Part shown: positions 12,107 to 20,160 of the stretch, one piece after another | Position numbering within the stretch: position 1 is the first letter of the stretch | Layout of the letters: each line of letters begins with the position of its first letter | Virus record (IMG/VR): IMGVR_UViG_3300031841_001100 | Location: 1-26,284 of that record | Direction: 5' to 3' (one strand) | Source of the DNA: a virus | Length of the DNA: 26,284 nt | The notes under the pieces: generated by a model | Told to the model about the DNA's origin: nothing | The model's input: the letters and a program-made list of their open reading frames with translations, nothing else | Database searches by the model: none | Program-made: the position numbers and the translations under genes

Positions 12107-12483
12107 TACGCAATTCCCTCCGTCCAGTTACCCATCAGCAGAGTCGTGCTGTTCTGGACGTAGAACGGAATGATTGCAGGAAAAGCTGTGGGGGCGGTGT
12201 ACGTCCCACCTGGGAACTTACATTCGGCGGGAAAGGTTGGTGCAGCAGTTACACGGATAAGACCGCCTGTGCCTGCTACAGCGTTGGTAGGAGATGGGAT
12301 AGTAATAGCACCACACGTCCAGAAGTTAGCGGTGGCAAGGTCCCAGTTACCGGCACCAGCGGTGATAGTCCGCTCAGTGCCGTTCACAGTGCCAGCAAGA
12401 GTTGCAGAACCGTTGCTGTTAAGAGTCAGGGTTTCAACCGTAGAGCTAGCGTTAAAAACCTTTTCTGTTTTTAGTTTACTCAT
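12106..12483 (-). CDS. Tail-associated protein, 125 aa
   Basis: A 125-residue strand-rich protein. Its N-terminal half (LKTEKVFNASSTVETLTLNS) resembles fibre-like repeats, and the second half (GNWDLATANFWTCGAITIPS, GGLIRVTAAP, FPGGTYTAPTAF) is a motif set I recall from small cyanophage tail-fibre proteins. It ends TEGIA. It overlaps the gene before by 4 nt (ATGA) and the large tail protein after it by one base (TAATG). A fibre tip or connector role is likely. Confidence 0.75.
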   Translation of the reverse strand: MSKLKTEKVFNASSTVETLTLNSNGSATLAGTVNGTERTITAGAGNWDLATANFWTCGAITIPSPTNAVAGTGGLIRVTAAPTFPAECKFPGGTYTAPTAFPAIIPFYVQNSTTLLMGNWTEGIA

Positions 12484-12749
12484 TCTTCACCTCCAGGATA
12501 CGGGAAACGCGCTTTGATTTCAGCGACCTTTGCGGTCCATTCGTCGGTGGTAGCTTCACCGCGTTGTGCTTTGAAAAAGATAGGATCGGCTTCAGAGCGG
12601 TAGGCAGCGGCGCGGTCAGCTTCTGCCTTTTCGCGTAGCCTTACAGGCAATACGTCACGTTCGTATGCCTCACGCTTTGCGATTTCTGCAGCAGTGAGCG
12701 GCGCTTCAGTAATTTCGCCGGTTTGCAAGTTGCGTGTAATTTTATTCAT
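12480..12749 (-). CDS. Small charged tail-fibre accessory protein, 89 aa
   Basis: An 89-residue, helical, highly charged protein starting MNKITRNLQTGEITEAPLTA and containing RSEADPIFFKAQRGEATTDE and AEIKARFPYP. The ADPxFFKxQRGE...W..KVxEIKxRxP pattern is widespread beside phage tail-fibre genes; these proteins are thought to be fibre assembly helpers or small structural parts, without firm proof. It starts 2 nt after the preceding stop and overlaps the next start by 4 nt. No signal or membrane segment. Confidence 0.75.
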   Translation of the reverse strand: MNKITRNLQTGEITEAPLTAAEIAKREAYERDVLPVRLREKAEADRAAAYRSEADPIFFKAQRGEATTDEWTAKVAEIKARFPYPGGEE

Positions 12750-12751
12750 GA

Positions 12752-13396
12752 TTACTCCACCCGATAGTGAACATAGACCGTACCAGCATCAAGGGTGCCT
12801 GAAGGTGCTGCGATGGTCACTCGATCTAAAGTGCCGCCAGCATCAACATAGCCGTTCATATAATAAACCTTGCTTTGTCCCGGAATCCTGCCTCTGTAAT
12901 GAGCGAACCATCTGTTTCCGTTTGCATCACCACGCTCTAATTTCATGATCGCGTAGTTAGCGTAAGCGGCATCATTGGTGCCTTTGGTTGTAAAAGCATC
13001 CGTTGTGCTGGCGCGTTGATCAGAGGTGTTGCCATACCATCCAGCAATAAAATCATAGCCGCTGGTTGTATCTCCACTTGAAGTTCCAACCAAAATGTCC
13101 CATTCGACTGCCGAACTTACCGACAAGCCATCAATAACGATGTGGATCGCCTGTGCATCGCTAGGAATACTGCTAACTGTCACAGAGGCACCGGTAAGAC
13201 TTGTGCCTGTTGAGTCATAGGTCCAGCCAGTGGTATCAGTAACCGTCTGCCAACTCAACGTGCCACTACCATTCGTCTGCAGGTATTGACCGGCATTACC
13301 GTCATTACCAGGCATCGTCAGGACAACAGAGTCGCCGTTAGCAGGTGCGTTTAGTTCGGTGTAACCCGTTGTTTGTCCATTAAGTCTAAGTGCCAT
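12752..13396 (-). CDS. Tail appendage protein, 214 aa
   Basis: A 214-residue protein with the N-terminal fibre motif ALRLNGQTTGYTELNAPANG followed by LTMPGNDGNAGQYLQTNGSG, a pattern common at the base of cyanophage fibre proteins. The rest (about 55-214) is an all-beta domain (VTVSSIPSDAQAIHIVIDGL, FAHYRGRIPGQSKVYYMNGY) resembling a jelly-roll tip. It overlaps the gene before by 11 nt. Likely part of the tail-fibre complex, as an alternative or additional receptor-binding head. Confidence 0.75.
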   Translation of the reverse strand: MALRLNGQTTGYTELNAPANGDSVVLTMPGNDGNAGQYLQTNGSGTLSWQTVTDTTGWTYDSTGTSLTGASVTVSSIPSDAQAIHIVIDGLSVSSAVEWDILVGTSSGDTTSGYDFIAGWYGNTSDQRASTTDAFTTKGTNDAAYANYAIMKLERGDANGNRWFAHYRGRIPGQSKVYYMNGYVDAGGTLDRVTIAAPSGTLDAGTVYVHYRVE

Positions 13397-13769
13397 TAGG
13401 GGTTACCTCCCATTGTTGTGCTGATTCGTTCCATTGATAAAAATTGTCGTCATTTGGACGTACAACAGGAGGATCCCAAAGACAAGTGGTTTCGTTCAAA
13501 GTCCACGAAGGATAAGGTTTGGGTAGAATAAAAGCATCACGATCTGCGTCATAGGTGTAACCAACACCTGCAAAGTTTTTACGCAACGCTTTAGATTGAT
13601 CGACAGACGGTTCATCGGAATCTGGTTGATAATGAACGCCGCCTCTTGTGTTGTAAGAGGTTTGAAGCCACTGACCGGGAGAGTCATCGACAAAAGTATC
13701 GAAAAACTCAGGCTCTGCGACAATCACATTGACGACAGTATCGTCTACAATTTTTGCAAAATGTGCCAT
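13386..13769 (-). CDS. Conserved phage tail-region protein, 127 aa
   Basis: The 127-residue sequence MAHFAKIVDDTVVNVIVAEP, with WLQTSYNTRGGVHY, KNFAGVGYTYDADRDAFILP and SWTLNETTCLWDPP, has the layout of a protein family frequent in cyanophages of different morphologies, usually beside tail genes. It is a compact strand-rich protein, probably structural. It ends with WNESAQQWEVTPNG. Starts 4 nt after the preceding stop; stop overlaps the next gene by 11 nt. Function not established. Confidence 0.8.
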   Translation of the reverse strand: MAHFAKIVDDTVVNVIVAEPEFFDTFVDDSPGQWLQTSYNTRGGVHYQPDSDEPSVDQSKALRKNFAGVGYTYDADRDAFILPKPYPSWTLNETTCLWDPPVVRPNDDNFYQWNESAQQWEVTPNGT

Positions 13770-13773
13770 GGTT

Positions 13774-14778
13774 TTAAGGTGTTAAATAACGGACAATAAC
13801 GATGCCGGAGCCGCCAGAGCCGCCTTGCGATGAACCATCTCCTTTAGGTCCGCCACCGCCACCTCCGGTGTTTGCCGCTCCACTTTGGCCGTTACCGCTT
13901 GAACTGCCATTGCCTCCGCCAGAAGTACCTGCGCCAGGGTCTGCGGATCCACCGTAGTTATTAATCCAGCCGCCGCCGCCGCCGCCTGCGCGGCTAACAG
14001 CAGATCCAGTGATACTGGAGCTAACACCAGAACCGCCGTCACCAGCAGAAGTTCCAGAAGCAGCTTGACCAGCGCCACCGGCACCGCCGCCGCCTCCACC
14101 TGCTCCAATCGCACCGTTACCACCGGCATAACCTTGACCAGAAGTGCCAGCTGCTCCTGATTGACCGTCGTAAGCGCCTCCACCACCAGAGCCGCCAGTT
14201 GCTGCACCTCCTTGCTGGTAACCAGCTCCTCTGCCGCCGCCTATAGAAGTTACGGTTGAAAATACTGAGTTACCACCACTTGCCTTGTTGCCGCCGCCAG
14301 CGCCGACGGTAACAGTGTACGCGCCAGGAACCAGGGTTAAAGCACCTTCGGCACTATTACCACCTCCAGAGCTTTCTCCGCTTACTGAACAGCGGTAACC
14401 GCCCGCACCGCCAGCACCACCACCAGTTGCATAGTCGCTTTGAGAGCCACCGCCACCGCCAGCAATAACAAGATATTCAACGGAACTTGTGCCGGATCCA
14501 ACGGTAAAAGTGCCAGAGCTAGTAAAGGTGTGAATAGTGTAGTTGCCACTTGTTGTTACAGTTCCGCCAGTTGCACTGAATTTATTAGATATAGCGTACC
14601 AGCCTCCATTCCTATACTCTTCGGTCGCATGATCTGTGGTGTTGTACCGAATCATTCCGTTCACGCCAGTTGCAGGACGTTCGGCGGTAGTACCTGCTGG
14701 TAATTCAATAGCACCCGTTGTCGTAAATTCAATGGAATCGCCGCCAATGTCGCCGTTTCCGTTAATAGTAATAGGCAT
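13774..14778 (-). CDS. Glycine-rich tail protein, 334 aa
   Basis: A 334-residue protein in two parts. The first (about 1-70) has LPAGTTAERPATGVNGMIRY and EEYRNGGWYAISN, shared in altered form with the end of the tail fibre upstream. The second (about 95-334) begins VEYLVIAGGGGG and consists of Gly/Ser/Ala-rich loops, closing with SGIVIVRYLTP. This is the glycine-rich fibre-tip type, where many poly-Gly helices pack into a receptor-binding sandwich. It starts 2 nt after the fibre stop. The DNA is strongly repetitive (ccgccg-type triplets) and prone to length variation. Confidence 0.8.
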   Translation of the reverse strand: MPITINGNGDIGGDSIEFTTTGAIELPAGTTAERPATGVNGMIRYNTTDHATEEYRNGGWYAISNKFSATGGTVTTSGNYTIHTFTSSGTFTVGSGTSSVEYLVIAGGGGGSQSDYATGGGAGGAGGYRCSVSGESSGGGNSAEGALTLVPGAYTVTVGAGGGNKASGGNSVFSTVTSIGGGRGAGYQQGGAATGGSGGGGAYDGQSGAAGTSGQGYAGGNGAIGAGGGGGGAGGAGQAASGTSAGDGGSGVSSSITGSAVSRAGGGGGGWINNYGGSADPGAGTSGGGNGSSSGNGQSGAANTGGGGGGPKGDGSSQGGSGGSGIVIVRYLTP

Positions 14779-14780
14779 AA

Positions 14781-16103
14781 TTAAACAATGCTCCAGTTAG
14801 ATCCAGACGGCAAGGTCACAGTGACGCCGCTGTTAATAGTGATAGGACCGGCACTGATAACGTTTTTGCCAGTACCAACGGTGTAATCCGCAGTGATCGT
14901 GTTGTCGTGTTCCAACGCCCAAGCGTCAGTACCACCACCAGTTGCACCGCCGCCAATAGCACCCCACGCAGACCCATAGCCTTCAAAGCTAGAAGTCGTG
15001 GTGTTGTAACGAATCATGCCAGCGGCAGGAGTTCCATCACGTTGTGCAGACGTACCAACAGGCAGCTTGGCAGACCCAGTGGTAGAAGTGCGGGGAACCT
15101 TCTCAGTGTCAAGCTCAGCAATCGCTGCTTGAACGTTAGTAGCAGCCACGTCACCAGTAGCGGTAGACGTTATGTTTGCTGCATCACCAGGGACGTAGGC
15201 GGTTACCCAGGCAGAACCTGTGTAGACACGCATTACATTCGACGTGGTGTTGTAGTAAAGGTCACCACCATTCAAAGGATCACCGTCGTTATCGGTGGTC
15301 GGATCACTTGCCTTAGCACCCAGGTAGGTGTCATCGAAGTTATCAAAGGCAGCCAGAGCAGCTGCGGCAGACGTTGCAGCAGCCGTAGCGCTGTTGCCTG
15401 CGTTAGTCTCGCTAGTAGCTGCGTTAGTAGCACTGGTAGCTGCATTGGTTGCGCTAGTCGCTGCAGCAGTCGCAGAGGAAGCAGCAGCGGTAGCTGAGTT
15501 AGCTGCGTTAGTAGCAGAAGTAGCTGCGTTGGTTTCTGACGTACCAGCATTGGTTTCGCTGGTGGCAGCATTCGTTGCACTGGTAGCAGCTGCAGTAGCT
15601 GAACCAGCAGCAGCAGAAGCACTAGAAGCAGCTGCAGCGGCATAGCCACCAGCAGTACCAATAGTGCTATCGACATACGCCTTAGTACTGGCGTCCTGTG
15701 CTGCCGTAGGATCGGCAAGATCAATGACCTTGTTCTGGTTCATGTCCAGGTCACCGGTCATAGAACCGCCAGTGCTATCAACACGACGGTTTACGGTTTC
15801 CTGGGTTGCGTATAGAAGCTGAAGATTGTTATCGTTCAGATCCTGAGCACGGATAGAAGAGCCTGCAAAGAACGTAGCCTGAGCAGCATCAGTATCCGTA
15901 ACTCGATAGATCCGCACGTTCTGCCCATTGGTAGGGGCAGTGTTAAATTCAATAGTGGTGGCGTTGGCAAAAAAGTATTCAGTTGTAGCTTGGTCAACAC
16001 CGTCAAGGCTAACCTTAACGTCTGACTCCTCTAGATATGGAAATGCAAAGGAGAACTGGGTTAGAATCCCGTTCGCCGTATATGTATTTTGAGTGATTGC
16101 CAT
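14781..16103 (-). CDS. T7-type tail fibre protein with Ala-rich stalk, 440 aa
   Basis: Residues about 1-115 are a T7 gp17-type tail-attachment domain (MAITQNTYTANGILTQFSFA, DGVDQATTEYFFANAT, FFAGSSIRAQDLNDNNLQLL). Then come MTGDLDMNQNKVIDLADPTA and DASTKAYVDS, a collar-like segment. Residues about 155-252 are an Ala/Thr/Ser heptad stalk (ATSATNA, ATSETNA). The end has VGTSAQRDGTPAAGMIRYNT and a strand-rich tail finishing SGSNWSIV, typical of a beta-helix cap. It is shorter than T7 gp17 (553) and lacks a large C-terminal receptor domain, which suggests that the adjacent genes carry the binding tips. Confidence 0.9.
   Translation of the reverse strand: MAITQNTYTANGILTQFSFAFPYLEESDVKVSLDGVDQATTEYFFANATTIEFNTAPTNGQNVRIYRVTDTDAAQATFFAGSSIRAQDLNDNNLQLLYATQETVNRRVDSTGGSMTGDLDMNQNKVIDLADPTAAQDASTKAYVDSTIGTAGGYAAAAASSASAAAGSATAAATSATNAATSETNAGTSETNAATSATNAANSATAAASSATAAATSATNAATSATNAATSETNAGNSATAAATSAAAALAAFDNFDDTYLGAKASDPTTDNDGDPLNGGDLYYNTTSNVMRVYTGSAWVTAYVPGDAANITSTATGDVAATNVQAAIAELDTEKVPRTSTTGSAKLPVGTSAQRDGTPAAGMIRYNTTTSSFEGYGSAWGAIGGGATGGGTDAWALEHDNTITADYTVGTGKNVISAGPITINSGVTVTLPSGSNWSIV
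15348..15641 (-). repeat. Heptad-type Ala/Thr/Ser repeat in the fibre stalk
   Basis: About 14 tandem 7-residue units (21 bp each) of the form A-x-S-A-T/E-N/A-A, for example ATSATNA, ATSETNA, GTSETNA, NSATAAA, at residues about 155-252 of the tail fibre. Such repeats form trimeric helical stalks. The period of 21 bp makes the tract open to expansion or contraction by recombination. Confidence 0.8.
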
Positions 16104-16122
16104 TTAAATACCACAAAAATGG

Positions 16123-19100
16123 TTAATCTAAACCGGCGTACCGGCGAATGGTGTCAATATCGGCTTTGCTAAAGTCACCTTGTGCTGCCCTTTGCCTACG
16201 ATACTTCTCTTCGGCAACAAGCAACAAGTAAGATTGGTCTAGCTTTTCCAACTTCTGGAGTGCGGTTTTCTTATATTTGTTGATTTCCTTCTTCAACATA
16301 GCAATATGAGGAGGATTGACCTCGTCTTCGTTGAGGAAGGTCTCAGTATTAACAGGGCGTCCCCGATATGCCTTAGCCATAGCCTGCCACTCATCACTAC
16401 GCATGATAGTTTCTAAGCGCTTAGACAAACCACTCTTTGCCAGAATCTTGGCAAGTGATTCGCGGTGTTGAGGCTCAAGGCGAACACCATAACGACCAGT
16501 CTTAACAATAGTATTAGCAGGAATACCAAGCTCAGACAGCTTCTGGGCAACGTAATTGTCGTTTACATCTTGAATGCGGATAGGAGAAACCGCATTAAAC
16601 AGACCACCACCAATAGAGTTTAGGGGTTTGCCAGTAATCCAAGAGGTAACAGAAGGCAGATCGTTTCCGTAACCAGGGGCTGCTTGAATCAACATACGAT
16701 CCAGTTCGCCACGAGTCTCCTTCAAATAAGGATCCATGGCGTTAGCCAGTGCCCGGCGTACACCAGAGTACGGAGTGTAGTTATTGAGGGCATTCAGAGC
16801 CATACGGAGGCCACTGGGGTCGTTAAGGTTCTGAGGGGTGAGGATTTCACCAATCTCAGACAGACCAGCCAGGAAGCTCTTTTCGGTGTAGCTGACAACA
16901 ATCGAATACCAAACCTGTGCAGCAATTCTTTCTGCTGCTTCAGCACCACCCATCTTAGCCAAACGAACGCCATCAGCAACAATTGCCATGAGCGAGTTGA
17001 TAGGTTCAATGGATTGGTAAGACACCCACTTGTTACCCACCTTGATTGACATAGGAGGACGACCCTCTGCTTGCCAAGCCTTACGTTCAGCTGCGTCAGG
17101 AGGATAGTTGCCGGTTACGTCGGTGAACAAAGCGGTGGTGAGCAATGTAGTCATCACCATCATGCCTGTTGCGGAACGACCTTCCAGCTCAGCCATCAAG
17201 ATTTTATCACCATTCTCTACTGCTTTTTTGTAAGTATCGTCAAATCGACGAATGGCGTGGTTGATTCCTGGTAGGTGTTCAAATCCATAACCAGCCAGGT
17301 TACCTGGGGTACGGACAAAAGGAAGGAACAAACGACCAGTACCAAGAGGCAGAGAATCAACAAAGTTACCCAGTGCGTTTACAATAGCGCCAGGGTCTTG
17401 CTGGAACGTAGCTCGTTCTGCGTAGTCAAGAAGATCTTTATCAAGGATGCGACCGGTAGCCGGATCAATACCCTGTGAGAATTTCTTGAGTTGGATTTCC
17501 ATTGCCTCCTCAGGAGACAAGCTTGCGTCGGAGTGGCGAAGAGCTTCGTACTTAGACTTAGAATACAGCCGATAGCGAGCGGACATATTCTTAAAGAAGT
17601 CGTCGCTTGCCATCAAGGCACGGTTAGGCCAGCTAATCCAGGGGTTATTCACAAACCTGTAGCTGTTTTCAACCCACGCAGCACCTACCTTTTCACCAGG
17701 CGTACTGGCAGCCATCTTGAGCTGCTTGATCATTGCCTGAGCTTCAAAGTCATCAACAGCAAACTTAGTGTTGAAGTTGACAGAGACGCCCGTTTTTAAG
17801 GTTTGTTTGGCAATACGGAACGAATCTGCAGTACCCATGATCATGCCATGAAGACCTGCCAATGCTGATGCTTGCACATCTGCATCACCCTTCAAAGTAC
17901 CACGAAGGTACGCAGAGAACGGACGCTCAAACGTTGAGTAGGTGTTACCGAGAAGGTTCCTAAGGTGAGTAATAGGACCAGACAAGAGCGACTGGTACAT
18001 GGCACTGGTTGCGTTCTTAAAGCCAAGAGTGATCGCAGCATTCAAGAACTTAACTTGCTTGGAGGGGTCACCACCAGCAAGAACCATAGTATTCACAAGC
18101 CGTAACACTTCCTCGTCAGCAGCCGGGTCTCCACGACGGATAGCTGCTTTGAGGTTCTTAGACCATTCACGAACTTCCTTGATGCTCAGAACCAGATTAT
18201 CATCAGCTGCATCACCGGCACCCAAACCAATTACACGCTTAAACGTTTGGAGGGTAGAACCAGCATCATAGGCTGTGGTCTTATGGAACTCTAGAAGAGT
18301 AGAAAGACGATCAACCAAACGATCAATCTGATTGCCCACAGGAACGCCCTGTGCGCGGCTAGAAGCAGCGTTGACAGCAAGCGAGTGGATCTGCTCAGCA
18401 GTGTCGCCAATCAACGCCTTAGTGACCAGAATACCTTCTTTCGACAGAAGCTTGGCATCCATCGTGGTCTTTGGTTTGAGCATTCCAGCTTCGTCCATCA
18501 TGCTGATGAGCGTCTTTTCTGGAATGTCAGAATTTAAGGCATTGCGGAAATCATCGAGAATAGATGCTGCGTTCTGGATAATCTCAGCAGCAGGACGCTT
18601 GAGCTGGGCTGCCATCTTTTGAAGCTCAACCCGACCCGAATACTTACGGATCAGTTCTTCAACCTCAGGCTTATAGCTCATGCGGTTGTACTGAGCGTCC
18701 GTCATCATGTGGTAAGAACCACCACGCTCAATAGGAGTGATGTCGGGACGAGCAAACGGATCAGAAGTGATTTGCTTTGTGCCTTGGGTAGGCGGAGTGT
18801 CACGCAGGATCTGTTGCTTAATGGTCAGGTTGGGGTCGGCTGGTTTGTTAAAGGCAGCGTTGTCCTGTTGAGGAATACCCCGAACATTATCAGGGTTGTA
18901 ACCGTTGGCGATCTTTTCGTCAATCTCTGCCGTATGCTTACGCACATCCTCAAGGGTTTGACGCATAGCAGCCAGCTTTGGATCAACCTCAGAGATACCA
19001 GACGCACGCAAGGCTTCGATGCGTTCGGTTAGGCTGCGTTCTTGCTCCAACAGCTGCATCAATTGATCAGCGTTGTTCTCGTCAAACAGCTCACCTTCTT

Positions 19101-20103
19101 TGGCGATAGCTTTGGTGTTATAAGAATCCACCTCAGCCATCTTTTCTTTGGCTGCTTTGACACCCTTCTGTAGGGCTTCTTCCTTTGAACCACCTGCTTT
19201 GATGACTTTCTGGGCAGCCTTACGGCCCCACATCAGCCACAGCAGTGAGTCAGCAGCAGCGCCAATCACGCCACCTTCAATGGCACTCTTAAGCTTTGCC
19301 GTAAAGGGGTCGTCGTTTTCTTCGCTCCGTAAAGCAAAGATAAAAGAATCGTGAAGAGGGCTATCTTCTGGAATGAAGTTGTTGACCATTGCCGAGAAGT
19401 TTCCATCCTCAGGCGTGGTCGTGATGAAGTCAGCAACCGCACCAGGAACCAAACCAGACGCAACAGCACCTTTCAGTCCCTTGCCCTTAGTGCCTAGACC
19501 AATCAAAGCCTTAGGCGCACGAACCATAAAGGCCCGCATGATCACGGCAGTCTTTAGAATCTTAGAAGCAAACTGACCAATCTCAGTCCGGGGACCTCGC
19601 GTACCAAAGCTGTAAGCGGCTGCGGTATAGCGGTCACTAAACGGGTCTTCGGTTGCTTTGGTCTCCACACCACGCATGGAGTTGACGCCTTTTTTGACGA
19701 CATCACCCAGCAGGTCAGCAGTGTTAAGGGTATCTTCTACGGTGCCACTAACGACATCTCCGACAACATTAACGGTCTCAGAAGCAAGGGTTCCAATAGG
19801 AGTAGAGTAAGCAGCTTCTTCTGCTGCGGCATCACGTTCCTGTTGAATTTCACGAGCTTCTTCTACCCGTTGGCGATAGGCATCACCCTGACCAAAGAGA
19901 TCAGCGACAGCACCTACACCGCTTTGAATAGCATCAGGAATAGCTTGAAGAGGATTGACCGTTTTGGGTTCTCCTTCCTTGCGGACTTCACCAGTCTGCT
20001 CGTCGTACTCCTGCTGTTCTTCTGCTTGTTGTGCTTCTTGTTTTAGTTTTTCTTGTTCGTAGTAACGCCGGTCGCGTTCTGGATCATAAACAGCTCTAGG
20101 CAT
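16123..20103 (-). CDS. Internal virion protein D (T7 gp16-like), 1326 aa
   Basis: At 1326 residues this is almost exactly the size of T7 gp16 (1318) and in the same position, after the gp15 homologue. It would form part of the ejection conduit across the cell envelope. The first 150 residues are charged and helical, with no transglycosylase motif, unlike T7. Hydrophobic stretches occur at about 275-290 (GVIGAAADSLLWLMWG) and about 1020-1045 (MMVMTTLLTTALFTDVTG), plausible membrane-insertion elements. Long charged helices and Q-rich coiled coils lie between (about 330-420). It is preceded by a terminator-like hairpin, so its level may be set by readthrough. No frameshift. Confidence 0.85.
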   Translation of the reverse strand: MPRAVYDPERDRRYYEQEKLKQEAQQAEEQQEYDEQTGEVRKEGEPKTVNPLQAIPDAIQSGVGAVADLFGQGDAYRQRVEEAREIQQERDAAAEEAAYSTPIGTLASETVNVVGDVVSGTVEDTLNTADLLGDVVKKGVNSMRGVETKATEDPFSDRYTAAAYSFGTRGPRTEIGQFASKILKTAVIMRAFMVRAPKALIGLGTKGKGLKGAVASGLVPGAVADFITTTPEDGNFSAMVNNFIPEDSPLHDSFIFALRSEENDDPFTAKLKSAIEGGVIGAAADSLLWLMWGRKAAQKVIKAGGSKEEALQKGVKAAKEKMAEVDSYNTKAIAKEGELFDENNADQLMQLLEQERSLTERIEALRASGISEVDPKLAAMRQTLEDVRKHTAEIDEKIANGYNPDNVRGIPQQDNAAFNKPADPNLTIKQQILRDTPPTQGTKQITSDPFARPDITPIERGGSYHMMTDAQYNRMSYKPEVEELIRKYSGRVELQKMAAQLKRPAAEIIQNAASILDDFRNALNSDIPEKTLISMMDEAGMLKPKTTMDAKLLSKEGILVTKALIGDTAEQIHSLAVNAASSRAQGVPVGNQIDRLVDRLSTLLEFHKTTAYDAGSTLQTFKRVIGLGAGDAADDNLVLSIKEVREWSKNLKAAIRRGDPAADEEVLRLVNTMVLAGGDPSKQVKFLNAAITLGFKNATSAMYQSLLSGPITHLRNLLGNTYSTFERPFSAYLRGTLKGDADVQASALAGLHGMIMGTADSFRIAKQTLKTGVSVNFNTKFAVDDFEAQAMIKQLKMAASTPGEKVGAAWVENSYRFVNNPWISWPNRALMASDDFFKNMSARYRLYSKSKYEALRHSDASLSPEEAMEIQLKKFSQGIDPATGRILDKDLLDYAERATFQQDPGAIVNALGNFVDSLPLGTGRLFLPFVRTPGNLAGYGFEHLPGINHAIRRFDDTYKKAVENGDKILMAELEGRSATGMMVMTTLLTTALFTDVTGNYPPDAAERKAWQAEGRPPMSIKVGNKWVSYQSIEPINSLMAIVADGVRLAKMGGAEAAERIAAQVWYSIVVSYTEKSFLAGLSEIGEILTPQNLNDPSGLRMALNALNNYTPYSGVRRALANAMDPYLKETRGELDRMLIQAAPGYGNDLPSVTSWITGKPLNSIGGGLFNAVSPIRIQDVNDNYVAQKLSELGIPANTIVKTGRYGVRLEPQHRESLAKILAKSGLSKRLETIMRSDEWQAMAKAYRGRPVNTETFLNEDEVNPPHIAMLKKEINKYKKTALQKLEKLDQSYLLLVAEEKYRRQRAAQGDFSKADIDTIRRYAGLD

Positions 20104-20130
20104 TTAGGAAAAGGCCCGCAGGCAAAAGGG

Positions 20131-20160
20131 AATAAAAAGAAAGGACCAGCGCACCAGTCC
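20131..20160 (-). terminator. Terminator-like hairpin between gp15 and gp16 homologues
   Basis: Directly after the stop of the gp15 homologue, the minus strand has a GGAC...GTCC stem (20160-20143, 4 Watson-Crick pairs extended by G-T pairs) followed by a T-rich tract with TTTCTTTTTATT (20142-20131). A second small GCC-4-GGC hairpin with CTTTT follows (20124-20110). The 57-nt gap is by far the largest inside this block of structural genes. It probably lowers, without stopping, transcription into the 1326-residue gene. Confidence 0.45.

Noticed and set aside
15328-15645. Plus-strand open frame of 105 codons rich in Ala/Val/Leu
   Set aside because: It is the antisense of the Ala/Thr/Ser heptad repeat of the tail fibre; repetitive codons remove stops on both strands. 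No start context and no domain.
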